64,000 bases of DNA from Lonicera japonica. Taxonomy: Eukaryota > Streptophyta > Magnoliopsida > Dipsacales > Caprifoliaceae. The DNA lies in assembly GCA_021464415.1 (NCBI GenBank), contig CM038469.1, forward strand, positions 3,326,501-3,390,500. Reading direction: 5' to 3'. Below the pieces are notes generated by a model that was given only the letters and a program-made list of their open reading frames with translations, did not search any database and was not told the DNA's origin. Below, piece by piece: positions 44,883 to 56,378 of the stretch (positions within the stretch are counted from its first letter, which is position 1; every line of letters begins with the position of its first letter). A program made the position numbers and the translations under genes.

Positions 44883-45550
44883 GGGTGAGACTATTTACAA
44901 CCTTCATTTTTCTCACTAACACGTCTCATCTCACAAACACCCCCTAAATCTAATTTTTTGATCACTAACACCCCCTATTTACCTCTCATATTTACTTTAA
45001 GTAATTTATATAAAGTATGTAATTAAAACTATAATTAACCTTAACTAAAATTAATCACACACTTTAAAAATATAATTAACCTTAACTAAAAAAATTAATC
45101 TATCAATTTATCCATGGGTAATAAATTAATCTTAAACTCTCTTGATGTGTGGAGAACATATGATATTTACTCTCCTAATGTGGGGAGAGTAAATGGAATA
45201 AATTTGACTAAAGTGAGGAGACTGGCTTTTAAATCCACTGAAAAATTTTAAAGTTAAACTCTCCTCATGTGAGGAGAACATATGCTATTTACTCTCTTGA
45301 TGTAAGAAGAGTAAATGGAATAAATTCAGCCAAAGTGGGGAGATAGTGAGATATAAGGGGGGTGTTTTAAAGTGTGTGATTAATTTATTACCCATGAATA
45401 AATTGATAGATTAATTTTTTTACTTTAGAGTAAATATGTTAATTGAGGGGGATGTTTGTGAGATATAAGGGGAGTGTTTAAAAGTAGGTCTATTCAAAAT
45501 TAAATGGGGGGTGTTAGTGAGATAAATGGAGGTTGTAAATAGTCTCACCC
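44883..45550. mobile_element. Long-TIR MITE (Mutator-like)
   Basis: The ends pair over at least 40 bases: GGGTGAGACTATTTACAACC...CTCACTAACAC on the left against GTGTTAGTGAG...GGTTGTAAATAGTCTCACCC on the right. Further pairing extends inward (CACAAACACCCCC / GGGGATGTTTGTG). A/T-rich flanks (TAAAAAAA) may be the target duplication. Inside, a block of about 95 bases with CTCTCxTGATGT..GGAGAACATATG is repeated (about 45131 and 45253). Non-coding. Confidence 0.7.
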
Positions 45551-45600
45551 TAAAAAAAAGGTGACGGGACCCAAAATAAAGAAAGTGGTGGAAGCTTAAA

Positions 45601-45922
45601 GGCCTCGTTTAGTTCACGGATTTTAGTACTCAGAAAATGAAAGTCGTTACTTTCTTTTGTTTGATAAACACAAATTTCGAAAATACTTTTCTGAGACATT
45701 GGAAAGTAGGGGGTAAAACTATTCCTTTCAAAACACATGATATTCATTTTTTCATGTGATTTTCAAGCATTTATTACAAAAAATTTAGACAACAATACCC
45801 TTATCTAAATATTTTTCATATTTTACCAAACATAAGAAAGGAAATTTGACAGGAAATTTAGTTTCTCACATCCATGAGAAAGATAAGGGAATTGATTTCC
45901 CTTCTGTGAACCAAACGAGGCC
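45601..45922. mobile_element. Harbinger/Tourist-like MITE, copy 2
   Basis: The inverted ends GGCCTCGTTTAGTTCACG and GTGAACCAAACGAGGCC are flanked by AAA on both sides. It is closely similar to the copy at 44516 over its whole length (for example GAAAGTCGTTxxTTTCTTTT) and in the same orientation. Confidence 0.75.
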
Positions 45923-47030
45923 AAAGGGTAATATTGAAAATAATAAAAAGTGATGTAATTAATAACCTGCTAAATATAGAAAGTGTACAATTATTTGGAG
46001 ATATCTGAAAATAAAATAGTGGACAATTAAATTAGGATGGAGAGAGTATTCTAAATTTTTAATCAATCAAATATTTGTAATTATTTAATTATTATACATA
46101 GGTTAACTTAATTTAATATATAATGATATATCTAATTTAAATAGTGAAATTAATAAATTATTATTAACGGAGGTAAAACTTTTTTATTTTATACTAAATG
46201 TAACTTAAGCATTTCCCATAGTATTAATGCTATGAGCCTATGACACAAAAACAATGAATTAGTATCAAACTTTTTGTTGCGTTTGTGTCCACTCTTTATT
46301 TATGGAGAATATTGTAGATTTTTTTATAAACGGGCAAAAAAGAAAAAATTGTACTATCAAACCGTCTTTTGCGCAAAAAAAAAAATTTCACATTATTACG
46401 ATTAGGTATTTGGATTATAATTGAAACATTAATATTTACACATGCATATAATTAAGGGTATTTTCGGTTTTCGTTGAGGTGGAAATTAAGAGACCCAAAC
46501 TCAAAACGAATGTGTAAGTTCAGTTTCGGTTTCTAAATATTTTAAATCAAGACTTGAACCAAACTTTTAGGTTCAATTTTATTCGGTTTCTATATAAAAA
46601 ATTAAATAAATAAATTGTAAGATAACACTTATTTTATTCAAAAAAATAATAACTTTATACTTATTCTTACTTATTTTGTATAGAAAATTAACTCTTATGT
46701 TTATAATATAATTTCAAAATGATATTTGAAAGAGTTGGATTATCACTAGAACTCGTAAATTTTTTTAAAAAAAATTAGATAATGAAATAATATTATTTTC
46801 GATTCATATATCTATTGATTTGGTTTGGTTCAATTCGGTTTTGCATTGGTACAACTTAAACCCGAACCAAACATATTTGCTTTCGATTCGATTCGATTTC
46901 TTTTTTTTGTTGTTCGAAATTTAATGGATTAGTTAGGTTTAATCATTCAATTTTCAGGTTTGCTACTACACCCCTACATTCCATCAGGTAAAACACCCAC
47001 TCGTATAATTGATTTCAATAAGAATAAATC
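45923..47030. other. Gene-free region with a decayed hAT-like repeat
   Basis: I see no gene. From about 46455 to 46976 there is a GGTTCGGTTT-rich stretch ending CTACTACACCCCTA, the right terminus of the TAGGGGTG family. The left end (TAAGGGTATTTTCGG) is a poor match. Confidence 0.4.
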
Positions 47031-47548
47031 TAGGGGTGTACGTGGTTCGAATTGGATCGTTTTACTTCTCAAACCTAAACCAAAACAATTTAATTGATTA
47101 CAAAAATTTTGTACCCAATCCAAACTAATTGTAAGAAAAAACCAAACCAAATAACAATAAATTGGTTTTAGATTGGATTGTCAGATTTATATTTTATTAA
47201 AAAAATAATAACTAAAGTTACTTAAAATAAGAGATGACTGAGAATAGTGATTAAAATTATAAAGAGTGGTTACCTAATAAGATATAACATCGATGTAGGT
47301 ACTTGTGCATAAGTTAACCAATGAGATTAAAGGCTGTATAATACACACGTTACCTAAATAATATATATTTATCGGATTAGATTCGTTCGGTTAATTCAAA
47401 GGTTAAACCTATAACCAAACAATCCAATCGATTTTAGAAAAAAATCAATACAAACCAATCTAATTACTTTTATAAACCAAATCAAACAAATCCAAATAGG
47501 CCAGATCAGTTTGGTTTTTCGATTTACCGATAACCATGTGCACCCCTA
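47031..47548. mobile_element. Non-autonomous hAT-like element (TAGGGGTG ends)
   Basis: The inverted ends TAGGGGTGTACGTGGTT and AACCATGTGCACCCCTA pair at 14 of 17 positions. The 518-base interior is full of AACCAAAT/ATTTGGTT motifs and has no coding frame. It is the same type and size as 10101-10614. A matching 8-base flank was not found, so the target duplication has decayed. Confidence 0.65.
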
Positions 47549-50104
47549 ATCAAATTTATATAACTCTCTAGAATTATTTGTTGAGGACATGAGCGTAGCC
47601 ACTTTGGGATAGGGGGAGGCAAGCAACCCCTCCTTGGTTTTGAAATTTTTATTTTTTTTACTATGTATAGGGTGATTTTTGGGGGAAAAAAATATACAAG
47701 GACTTATGTTTAGAAACTTACATTTGAGGGTACCTAAGAATAATGAGCAAACCTTCAGGGTTTAATTGAAAGATTTTAAACTTAGAATTAAAACAACACA
47801 TGGAGGGTAGAAGGCTTCTCTCACCTATTTTGTTCAAAAACAAAAAAAAAAAACAAGCACCTTTCGGTATCTCTTTCCTCATTCTCTCTCTCACACCCTC
47901 CTACCATTCTCTCTTAAACTCTCACCGCCTCTGTACACTTATTTTTTACTCACTCTCATTGTCTCCACGCCTAGCTACTTCCACTACCTAAAGGGCTCAA
48001 ACTAAGGTAAATTTTAATCTTAGATCTAGTTTTCAAAATTAGGTATTATTTTATTTCTTGATTACTCGTATAATATTAGTTGCATTTCTTTATTAGTTGT
48101 ATAATATTAAGTGTATTTATTGAACTATTGATTAATTTTTGAATATTTGGTGATTTAAGTCTAAACTAATTCTATTATTGATTAATTGCATAATTTTAAT
48201 TTTATTATTGATTAGTTTCATAATATTAATTGATTTAGGTCTAAATCAATTTTAATTAACCCTATTTTTTTTTCACCATATCCCTAATTTTAATTCTATT
48301 ATTGATTAGTTTTATAATATTAATTGATTTAAGTCTAAAAAAATTATCTGTATTTTACACTATATCCCTCAACTTATTTTGTATATTCTCATCCAGATTA
48401 GTTTTTTTTTTATCATCTTCCTTGTTATTATCAAATAGAGCCTTAAAATATCATATCATGCATGTATATAAGGATAAGTAATTAGGATAAAAATTAGGAT
48501 CTATAGAAATAGAAGAATTATATTCTAATTTAAGAGAAAAACATACACACACACACACACATTATCCTCTATTAGAAAGAGACTGCCAAGTTTAATTATT
48601 TATACATAATGAAAATTTTACTAGGCCAATCTTAGTAATGTCTTCCAAAGGTTATTGGGTTTTACATACCCACTCATTCTATATCTGGCCTTTTAACCTA
48701 TTACATTCCAGTGCCAGTTTCTTTGATAAAATTCGTATTGTACACTATTATACTTCTAAATCTAAGCATTTCTTTTCAATACTTCTTTGTATCCATCCAC
48801 ATAATCGACTATCCATCGTAAAAGCGACCTATAGACATGCATCATGCCATCATCAAAAATCTTCACGATTGGTACGATTCATTATAACTTTTACAATTTC
48901 TTCAGTTTAATCGGACCCCCTTGGTTGTTTTCTATCATATTGCTCCATGATTCTTCGTTTATTAATGTTTTCTAATGTCTCAAAATACGCATTCGTGCGA
49001 TTCGGATTACAATTGCCTCACATCAAATCACATAGATGCTATATATTGATGTATCTAAATGATTTTTATCAGGTTTTTTGTTTTTACGACGACCACTACA
49101 CCCTCAATTTATCCATTTTAGAATGTACATTTATGAATGTTTGTCATCACTTACAATTATGTTATCATCCATATGTTATTTGTTGTTATGCATGATTGCC
49201 TATAGTTTTTTTGGACTACTATATTTATTTTTAAGTGTGGATTGTCACATTGTACAGTCTGTTTAAAAAATGCTGACATATTGAGGTAAATATATTCGAC
49301 ATGCAACATTGTTAGTGAGTGTGTTCTACTCCATTTATTAAGCATTTTTTGAATTTTTGTTATGTTGACTGTATCTTTAGATTTGTTTTTTTCTTTTGAA
49401 ATGGTTTATTGGATTTACCTTTGTAATTTTAGTTATTTTAATTTTTGTAAATAATTCATTAATTTCAAATGATTATCCGTAGGAATGGTAATATACGAAT
49501 ACTTGAAATTTAATTAATTTTAATATAAAAATTTAAAAAACAAAACTTTGGCCTTCATTCTTTTGTTGGCCTTCAAACAATTCTCACAAAAACATTGTCC
49601 TTTATTAGAAAGACAGTATCAATTTTGTCCTTTAAAAAAAGGGCCCCTAAAAATAATCTTGCCTATATTAAATCTTTATCATTTACTATTAGCTTTGGGG
49701 TAGATTCGTCATGTCATCTTTATTGTCTGCATGCATTACCCTACCTATAGGCCTCAAACTTAATTTGTTTTTTCATACATACATGTATATATATATATAT
49801 ATATAGAGTTATTGATGAATATAGCTTGAATTTATAAAAAGGTTGATTTTATATTTATTCGTAATTTCTTGCAGTTAATCCACGTTATTAAGTTAATCCA
49901 TATTGCCTATTAAATTAATTCTCTAGCGTAGATAGACTTACAAAAAAAAATTATTAATTTAATTTTTATAAATATTAATTTAATGCCACATTAATCCATT
50001 CTATTGTGGAATCTTCTTCGTATTGCAAAATATTATTCGACTGACTCTTTGGCAAAAGATCTTTCATTTGTTATACGCTTAAACTAATATGATTTTAGGG
50101 TTTG
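47549..50104. other. Region without a supported gene
   Basis: A relic at 47588 (GCGTAGCCACTTTGGGATAG) recalls the left end of the hAT element at 60031. Short + strand frames at 48638-49195 look like chance. An (AC)n run lies at 48545-48561 and a TA run at 49785-49803. The stretch 49650-49860 is duplicated at 57715-57900 upstream of a matrixin gene. Confidence 0.4.
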
Positions 50105-50688
50105 TGTAACACTCCTGTCTTAATTAACAGGATAACATCTGTAATTAAGACCTGGAGCATTACTAACCCACTTTAGACTATCTAAAATGAGTTTAATATA
50201 AATAATAAATCATATAACACGTGTCAATCAACCATTTAATACTCATAAATAAGATAATAATTTATAACGAAAGTATAACACATATGTACATATCCAAAAG
50301 ATATACAAAATCATATTAAGATGTGACTAAACATCTAAAGTAACTTAGGCTAGCCGTGGCTTGCCATATAAACATATGTATAACAAAAATAATTCTGTAT
50401 CAGAGCAATCTACGTCGCCCCTGAACCCGTCGTCTCTTTAACTTTATTCGTCTTTTGTGTACATGAATTTATTTAATAAAAATATGGTGAATTCACAGCT
50501 CGGTAGGGGGGATAATAGGGGATAATATATTTAAAACATAATTAGCAGCTTAATAACAAATCATACTTTAACAAATGATTCAATTTAAAACCATTGTCTT
50601 ATAAAACAAAGCATGCTTATGCATATGCAGGTTAACTCCCTTGTGTCAACCATTATACTACGTCACTAAGAGATACCGAAGTCGAACC

Positions 50689-50754
<66 letters not shown>

Positions 50755-52190
50755 CAACAACAACAACAATGAGCCTAATCGCCCCAAGAGATACCGAAGT
50801 CGAATTGAATAATAATAATAATAATAGGCCTAACTGCCCCAAGAGATATTAAAGCCGAACCGAATCATAATAATAATAACAATGGGCCTGACTGCTCCAA
50901 AAGATACCGAAGCCAAATCGAATCATAATAATAATAACAATAGGCCTAACCGTCCCCAAGAGAATTAATATCAAGATCATCATAACATGCATAACCGTCT
51001 CAGAAAATATCATAATATATAACAACATAATTGGACCACACGTCCACTAACATCATATAAATACAATTACTAGTGTCTTGCTGTTGTCTAGATTTTCAGA
51101 CTCCACACCGCTAGCTTTAGACAACCGATGATTTGCTGCCTTCTAGAGGTTTAAGGATTTTCAACTCAAGAGCACCAAGCCCTTCTTATTTTTATAACGG
51201 CAAACACTAGCCATACCTAATTCTTTTCACCGTCGGGAGGTTATAAATATATCAATAATACACGTCAATCACCGTTGGCAAATCAATTGAGATCATGCCA
51301 TATCCAAGAATATATCATCATAAGCATAAAAAGCTCCTAATGTACATATATAAAATATATAAGTTCTCTAAGAGATAGATATTCGAGCCATTTGTCATAA
51401 AGAGTTTTGATATAGTTGGACTGCCTGGTTGACACAATAATAATGCAATTTATTCTTATGATGCTAAGTATCTCAGTATTAATATATAATTATGCATGTT
51501 TAATCTCATATGATGCAAGGTTAATCATCCATCAATTTTAAATAATTCAATAAACATTTGGGGTATAAATCTTCGTGTTATAATTTCAAATTTTATAATT
51601 ATTATTCATATGCATGTATATGGTCATCACCGATCATTAATTAATTAATTATAATAACTTGTACATGCAAAATCATATATTTAAGGAATATTTAAAATTT
51701 TAGCAATTTAAAACACAAATAATCATAATTAATCCCTACCTCAAAATATCTAGCCACAAAGAACGAAATTTGAGATGATAATTCGAACCCCGACTAACAC
51801 AACTCCAAAATTTTTATACCCTCACATAGCTCTCGACGTGTAGAACGATTTTTCCTTAAGACACGACACGATTCAGCGAAGTATGCATGACAAATGAACT
51901 CTTCTTTTTTCTCTCAGAAAGAACAATAAAATGGAAGAAGAATGAAGAAGTGGCTAAGTCAGTGGTCTAAAAAAATTTAACTTTTGGTTTGATTATAATA
52001 ATTCTTTGAAGTTTCATAACTTTATTATTTTAACCCTAGTTTTGTAAATTTACATATTAATCCATACTAGATCTGTGAAGTTTTATAATTTGGTCCACGA
52101 TTAATCAAGATTCCTAAACTCTTCAAAAATATCACTTAATCGATGTTAATATATGTCTAATTTACATTAATTACATTACGGGGTATTACA
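50105..52190. repeat. Large solo LTR (about 2.1 kb)
   Basis: It begins TGTAACACTCCTGTCTTAAT and ends ACGGGGTATTACA; such TGTAACACyCC/GGGTrTTACA ends are typical of long gypsy LTRs. Flanking 5-mers GTTTG and ATTTG agree at 4 of 5. The interior includes an AAT microsatellite (about 50687-50750) and a degenerate tandem repeat (50665-50960, unit with AAGAGATACCGAAGTCGAA and GGCCTAACTGCCCC, at least four copies). No internal polyprotein is present on either side, so it is a solo LTR. Confidence 0.65.
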
Positions 52191-52353
52191 ATTTGTATTT
52201 TCATTGATCAAATGACTGATTTAGTTAATCCAGTGTTTTTAATAAAAGATTTTAAAAGACCTTAAAGGATTATAGGCAATAAATTAATATGGAAGTAAAT
52301 TTTGATTTGAAATATAAATTAAAACTCAGAAATACAATTCTAAATTAATTTTA

Positions 52354-53204
52354 AGAGTAAATAGTTCAAATGGTCACTAAATTTTTGATCCAGTATCACT
52401 TTAAACATTAAACTTTAACGAACCATTTTAGTCATTCATCTTTTGAGAGAGTACCACTTTGGTCACTCCGTCCAATCTAGCTAGCTATTAAATTAGATAG
52501 AATGAAGCCATGTGCAAGGGGTATTTTCATCCAAAACTATCAAAAATTCAATTCCTTCCATCTTCTTCTCGCACATCAGGTTCAATCTACACGAAAAGGA
52601 AAAAAATAAATGACCAAGGGCAGTCTCTCCCCTCAATCATCTCATTTACAGATCCTAGCTTGTGGTTGAAATTTGGAGGGTGTGGTTGGGTGGTCCAATG
52701 GTGGAGATAGTTGGTCGGGTGGAGTTTGAAAGATGGTGGTCATGCGGGACATTCAATTGTGAGTGACTGGGGTTGGTGGGTGCAGATGTGGTTGTGGGCG
52801 AGGGAAATGAGAAGTTTGGAGAGAAAGGGGAGAGCAAAAAATGCTTAAAAGAAAGTAAGAGGTTTTATTTTTGAGAAGGAAAACTATCATTAGTATAATA
52901 AATCTTCAATCTCCCTATAATATAGATATATATTTATATGTATATGGTGATGATCGATTGTTATTTGGGTTTTTGGTTTGGGAGAAGGGGATAGTTAGAA
53001 TAGGGAAGAAGAAGAAGATGAACTAGTGTTTTTTGTGCTTTAGGATGAAAATAACATTGTTTTGTCTAATTTAACGGCTAAATTAGATGGAGTGACTAAA
53101 ATGGCACTCGCTCAAAAGTTGAATGATTAAAATGGTTTGTTTTAAAAATTAATGGCTAAAATGGTTCTGGATCAAAAGTTTAATGGCTATTTGAACTATT
53201 TATT
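52354..53204. mobile_element. Non-autonomous Mutator-like element (MULE)
   Basis: Long terminal inverted repeats of roughly 150 bases (left GTAAATAGTTCAAATGG.., AACGAACCATTTTAGTCATT; right inverse ..AATGGTTTGTT, CTATTTGAACTATTTA). Perfect 9-base target duplications TTAATTTTA lie at 52345-52353 and 53205-53213. Both features fit Mutator. The middle (about 52510-52990) is unlike the termini and could be captured host DNA, but I see no convincing coding sequence. Confidence 0.8.
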
Positions 53205-53213
53205 TTAATTTTA

Positions 53214-54166
53214 ATTGGTGGGCATAATTCTCATCAATTTTTAACAGGGTAATATTGTGAAAGTTAATTTGTACAAAAATTGTATAACTTAAAAGATAGA
53301 TTAACCGGAAGAAATCTTGGATAAAAACAAAATCACCATTATAAAAAATGTATGATCTAGTGCAAAATTAATTACTAGGAAAACTTGGTCTAACCTGCTA
53401 AAATGCGTCATCTCCTTTTTTAAAAAGATTAACATTAATAATACTCTTTTTTTGTTTTTATGGCATTGTGGAGACTAAGAGGTTTCATTTAAAAAAAAAA
53501 AATTACTCTAATTAGAATAGAGAAATCGATGTGGAGGGACTAGGGTGTATATCTGAAATTAGATCCCACAAGTTTAATCTTTAATTGATCCTTTGCTAAA
53601 ACAAACTGGATTTATTAGCTTAATTATATTACCTTACTTGTTTCATTGACCTGCAAGAACAAATATAGATTTAAAGATGCGAATTAACTATATTTTCTTG
53701 GTCTGACGAAACCAAATAATTAAAGACGGTTAGGACTCAATTTGAATTGAGATTAACGCGACATCCCGACAAGCAACGAGAAGTATGCCATCACGTACAT
53801 TAGAAAGCGAGTGGCAGTTAGGACTCGCGTACTTTTTACCTTGGACCTTCCTATATATATATATATATATATATTAAGGCGCGTTATGGGGTTCTGTCAA
53901 CACAAATTCCCCAGGCCTTAATTTACAACCAGAAGCCAATTAACATGACTTTGCATATGCTTTAATCACGGTGTATTTAATTATATTGGCCCCCATTTCT
54001 GTTCTACATAAACGAAAATGTACGTTTATTTCAAAACTTTTCATGTGTACCAAGTAAAAGTCATAGCTATGGAAGACTTTGACTTACATGGTGTATTTCT
54101 TTACTCCATTATTAATTCTATGCACCAATACTTTTCTGTAAGTAGAGTACTTGAACATTGAGAGCA
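53214..54166. other. Duplicated upstream block of the matrixin pseudogene
   Basis: 53345-53440 matches 57890-57990, 53600-53730 matches 54575-54690, and the CAACACAAA.TCCCCAGGCC stretch near 53897 recurs near 55048 and 58180. These are promoter-proximal blocks of the three matrixin copies. A TTGACT W-box core is at 54079-54084. A (TA)n run lies at 53852-53872. There is no gene within. Confidence 0.5.
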
Positions 54167-54381
54167 ATGGCATTTAAAGTTTCCCAACTCTTTTTCTGCA
54201 TCTTCCCCTCCTTTTCCCTCTCTTATCTAATTCAAAGCTAGCTAGAGGAGCACAATGGCGAAAAGCCATCATCTCCCTTTGAGTTTCTCAAGCATTTGCA
54301 AGGGTGCCACAAGGGAGAAAAGCTCAAAGGTGTCCGTAACCTTAAACAATACCTCAAGAATTTTGGTTACCTAAACAAATG
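54167..54381 (+). pseudogene. Matrixin pseudogene (5' end only)
   Basis: It starts MAFKVSQLFFCIF and matches the first ~68 codons of the intact matrixins (GEKPSSPFEFLKHLQGCHKG, LKQYLKNFGYLN). An in-frame stop breaks the signal-peptide region (about 54238) and a small length change adds to the damage. After YLN the homology jumps straight into sequence that, in the copy at 58471, lies downstream of the gene inside a foldback MITE (AATTCAAACCGGAAGTGG at 54390 versus 59691). The cysteine switch, catalytic domain and stop are all lost by that deletion. Its TATA box has decayed to TGTAAGTA (54137-54144). Confidence 0.85.
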
Positions 54382-54570
54382 AAATTCAAACCGGAAGTGG
54401 CGTAATAAAAAATTGATACATATGTTCATTTTCGACCATTGAAATTTTAAATGCTCATCTCACCTGCTTCTAGATTGAATTTTTTGATAAAATTTTGTGG
54501 AAATAAACTAGTCATCTCTACATTGTTTCAAGAAAAAATATATCCGTTTAACCCTCGAAATAGAATCCAT
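54382..54570. repeat. Foldback MITE, family A, right part
   Basis: It matches 59690-59870: CAAACCGGAAGTGG, then CGTAATAAAAA, TTCATTTTCGACCATT, TTTGATAAAATTTTGTGGA and the terminal TATATCCGTTTAAC. The left half is missing because the matrixin deletion ends inside it. Confidence 0.6.
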
Positions 54571-55391
54571 TAAACGAAATTGGATTTATTAGCTTAATTA
54601 ATTACCCTACTTGTTTCGTTAAGTGCATGAACGAATAAAGATTTAAAGATACAAATTAACTACATTTTCTTGGTCCGACAAAACCAAATAATTAATATTC
54701 TAATTTACTCGCAAATTGGTTATTATGAATCAAAGTATACTTTATGTCCTTTGGAAGATCTACTATATCATGTATAACCAAAAGACAGATGCAAAAAGAA
54801 ATACTTTTAAACTTCTAAAATTTGTTCTATAGATTAATTAGGATTCTATTTAAATTGAGATTTCAAGACAGATAAATCTTTTAAATTGTTACCATTACAA
54901 TTGATCACCTCATTCACGAACGCAAAAACCCGTTAGGCATCAAAAAATATATCCCATCAAATTACAATGCGATCGAGTGGCAGTTAGGACTCATTTTTTA
55001 CATTGTATCTTCCTATTTAAGGCGTGTTCTTGGGACTTAGCTCTGGTCAACACAAACTCCCCAGGCCTTTAAAATGAGAAGCCGGCCAATGACTTTTTTA
55101 TATGTGTTTATTCCAAGAGTTTTCATGTCTGCATAAAATATATATATATATACAAACCATTTTATTTTATTTTTTGACAAGATCGAACATATACCATTTG
55201 AATCAAACAGTTGCAAAGTTAATTTCATATGGTCCACTTGCACTAATATTCTTCTCCCCAACTAATTATTCTCACAAAAAAATAAATTCTCAAGACCAAG
55301 TAAAAGTCATGTATCCATGGAAGACTTTGATTTAGAAGGTGTAGGTATAGTTAATTAATCCATTAATAATTTTATGCTCCAATAACTTTTC

Positions 55392-55399
55392 TATAAATA
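55392..55399 (+). promoter_or_regulatory. TATA box of matrixin A
   Basis: TATAAATA, 50 bases before the ATG, followed by the shared GAGTACTTGAACAT leader. The equivalent upstream W-box position reads TTGATT (55327-55332) here, against TTGACT in the other two copies. Confidence 0.6.
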
Positions 55400-55448
55400 G
55401 AGTACTTGAACATTGAGCTACTGCATAGTATCCCAATAATTGAGAGCA

Positions 55449-56378
55449 ATGGCAATTAAAGTTTCCCATCTCTTTTTATGCATCTTCCTCCTTCTCCCTC
55501 TCCTGTCTAATTCAAAGTTAGAGGAGAACAATGGTGAAAAGCCATCATCGCCCTTTGAGTTTCTCAAGCATTTGCAAGGGTGCCACAAGGGAGACAAGCT
55601 AAAAGGTGTCCATAACCTTAAACAATACCTCAAGAATTTTGGTTACCTAAACTATCCCAAAAATTACTCCCATTGCGACGATGACGATTTTGATGATTTC
55701 TTAGAGGAAGCCGTCAAAACCTACCAACTCAATTATCATCTTAATGCCACGGGTACCTTAGATGCTCAAACAGTATCAAAGATGATTACACCTCGATGCG
55801 GTGTGGCTGATATTATCAATGGTACAAATGGGATGCGCGCGGGCAAGAAAAAGCACCATCATGGCTCTCATTCACTTCATACAGTTTCTCACTATACTTT
55901 CTTTCAAGGATTTCCAAGATGGCCAGCTTCTAAGACCCACCTTACCTTTGGGTTTTCACGCGGGACCCATCCTAATGTGGTCAACCCTGTTACACGAGCT
56001 TTTAAAAGTTGGGCTGGTACAACACATTTTACATTTTCGCAGACCGAAGATTATTTGAATGCCGATATAAAGATTAGTTTCCATAGTGGTAGCCACGGAG
56101 ATGGTCAGCCATTTGATGGTCGTGGTGGAACACTGGCTCATGCTTGGGCACCAACCGATGGAAGGTTTCACTATGATGCCGATGAATTGTGGTCTATTGG
56201 TCCAGTCTCCGGAGCTTATGATTTAGAGACTGTTGCGTTGCATGAAATTGGGCACCTTCTTGGACTTGGGCATAGCTCGGTTGAGGATGCAATCATGTAT
56301 CCATCCATTATGGCGGGAACGACTAAAGGTCTACACGGGGATGACGTTCAGGGAATTAGGGTTTTGTATAACGTTTGA
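55449..56378 (+). CDS. Plant matrixin (matrix metalloproteinase) A
   Basis: Intronless, 309 residues. I chose ATG 55449 (MAIKVSH) because the pseudogene and copy B start at the same place. A signal peptide covers ~1-21. The propeptide contains a peptidoglycan-binding-like helix region (~38-112) and the cysteine switch PRCGVAD (115-121, Cys117), which keeps the zymogen latent. The catalytic domain follows a basic HHHG stretch and has the zinc site HEIGHLLGLGH (265-275, Glu266 catalytic) and the Met-turn around Met283. The protein ends just after the catalytic domain (GIRVLYNV). It lacks the C-terminal GPI/membrane tail of most plant matrixins, so it should be secreted and soluble, like the soybean SMEP1 type. 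Roles of the family are in wall remodelling and defence. Confidence 0.93.
   Translation: MAIKVSHLFLCIFLLLPLLSNSKLEENNGEKPSSPFEFLKHLQGCHKGDKLKGVHNLKQYLKNFGYLNYPKNYSHCDDDDFDDFLEEAVKTYQLNYHLNATGTLDAQTVSKMITPRCGVADIINGTNGMRAGKKKHHHGSHSLHTVSHYTFFQGFPRWPASKTHLTFGFSRGTHPNVVNPVTRAFKSWAGTTHFTFSQTEDYLNADIKISFHSGSHGDGQPFDGRGGTLAHAWAPTDGRFHYDADELWSIGPVSGAYDLETVALHEIGHLLGLGHSSVEDAIMYPSIMAGTTKGLHGDDVQGIRVLYNV

Noticed and set aside
46440..46976. A second complete hAT-like element
   Set aside because: The right terminus (CACCCCTA) is good but the left one is poor and no 8-base flank matches, so I list it only as a decayed repeat.
48638..49270. Run of + strand open stretches (about 90, 82 and 62 codons)
   Set aside because: Their composition is His/Tyr/Ser-rich as expected of AT-rich non-coding DNA. 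I found no motifs or splice logic joining them.
52655..52837. Pro/Thr/Ser-rich - strand peptide inside the MULE
   Set aside because: It is low-complexity and too short. Capture of a host gene by the MULE is possible, but I could not support a source gene.
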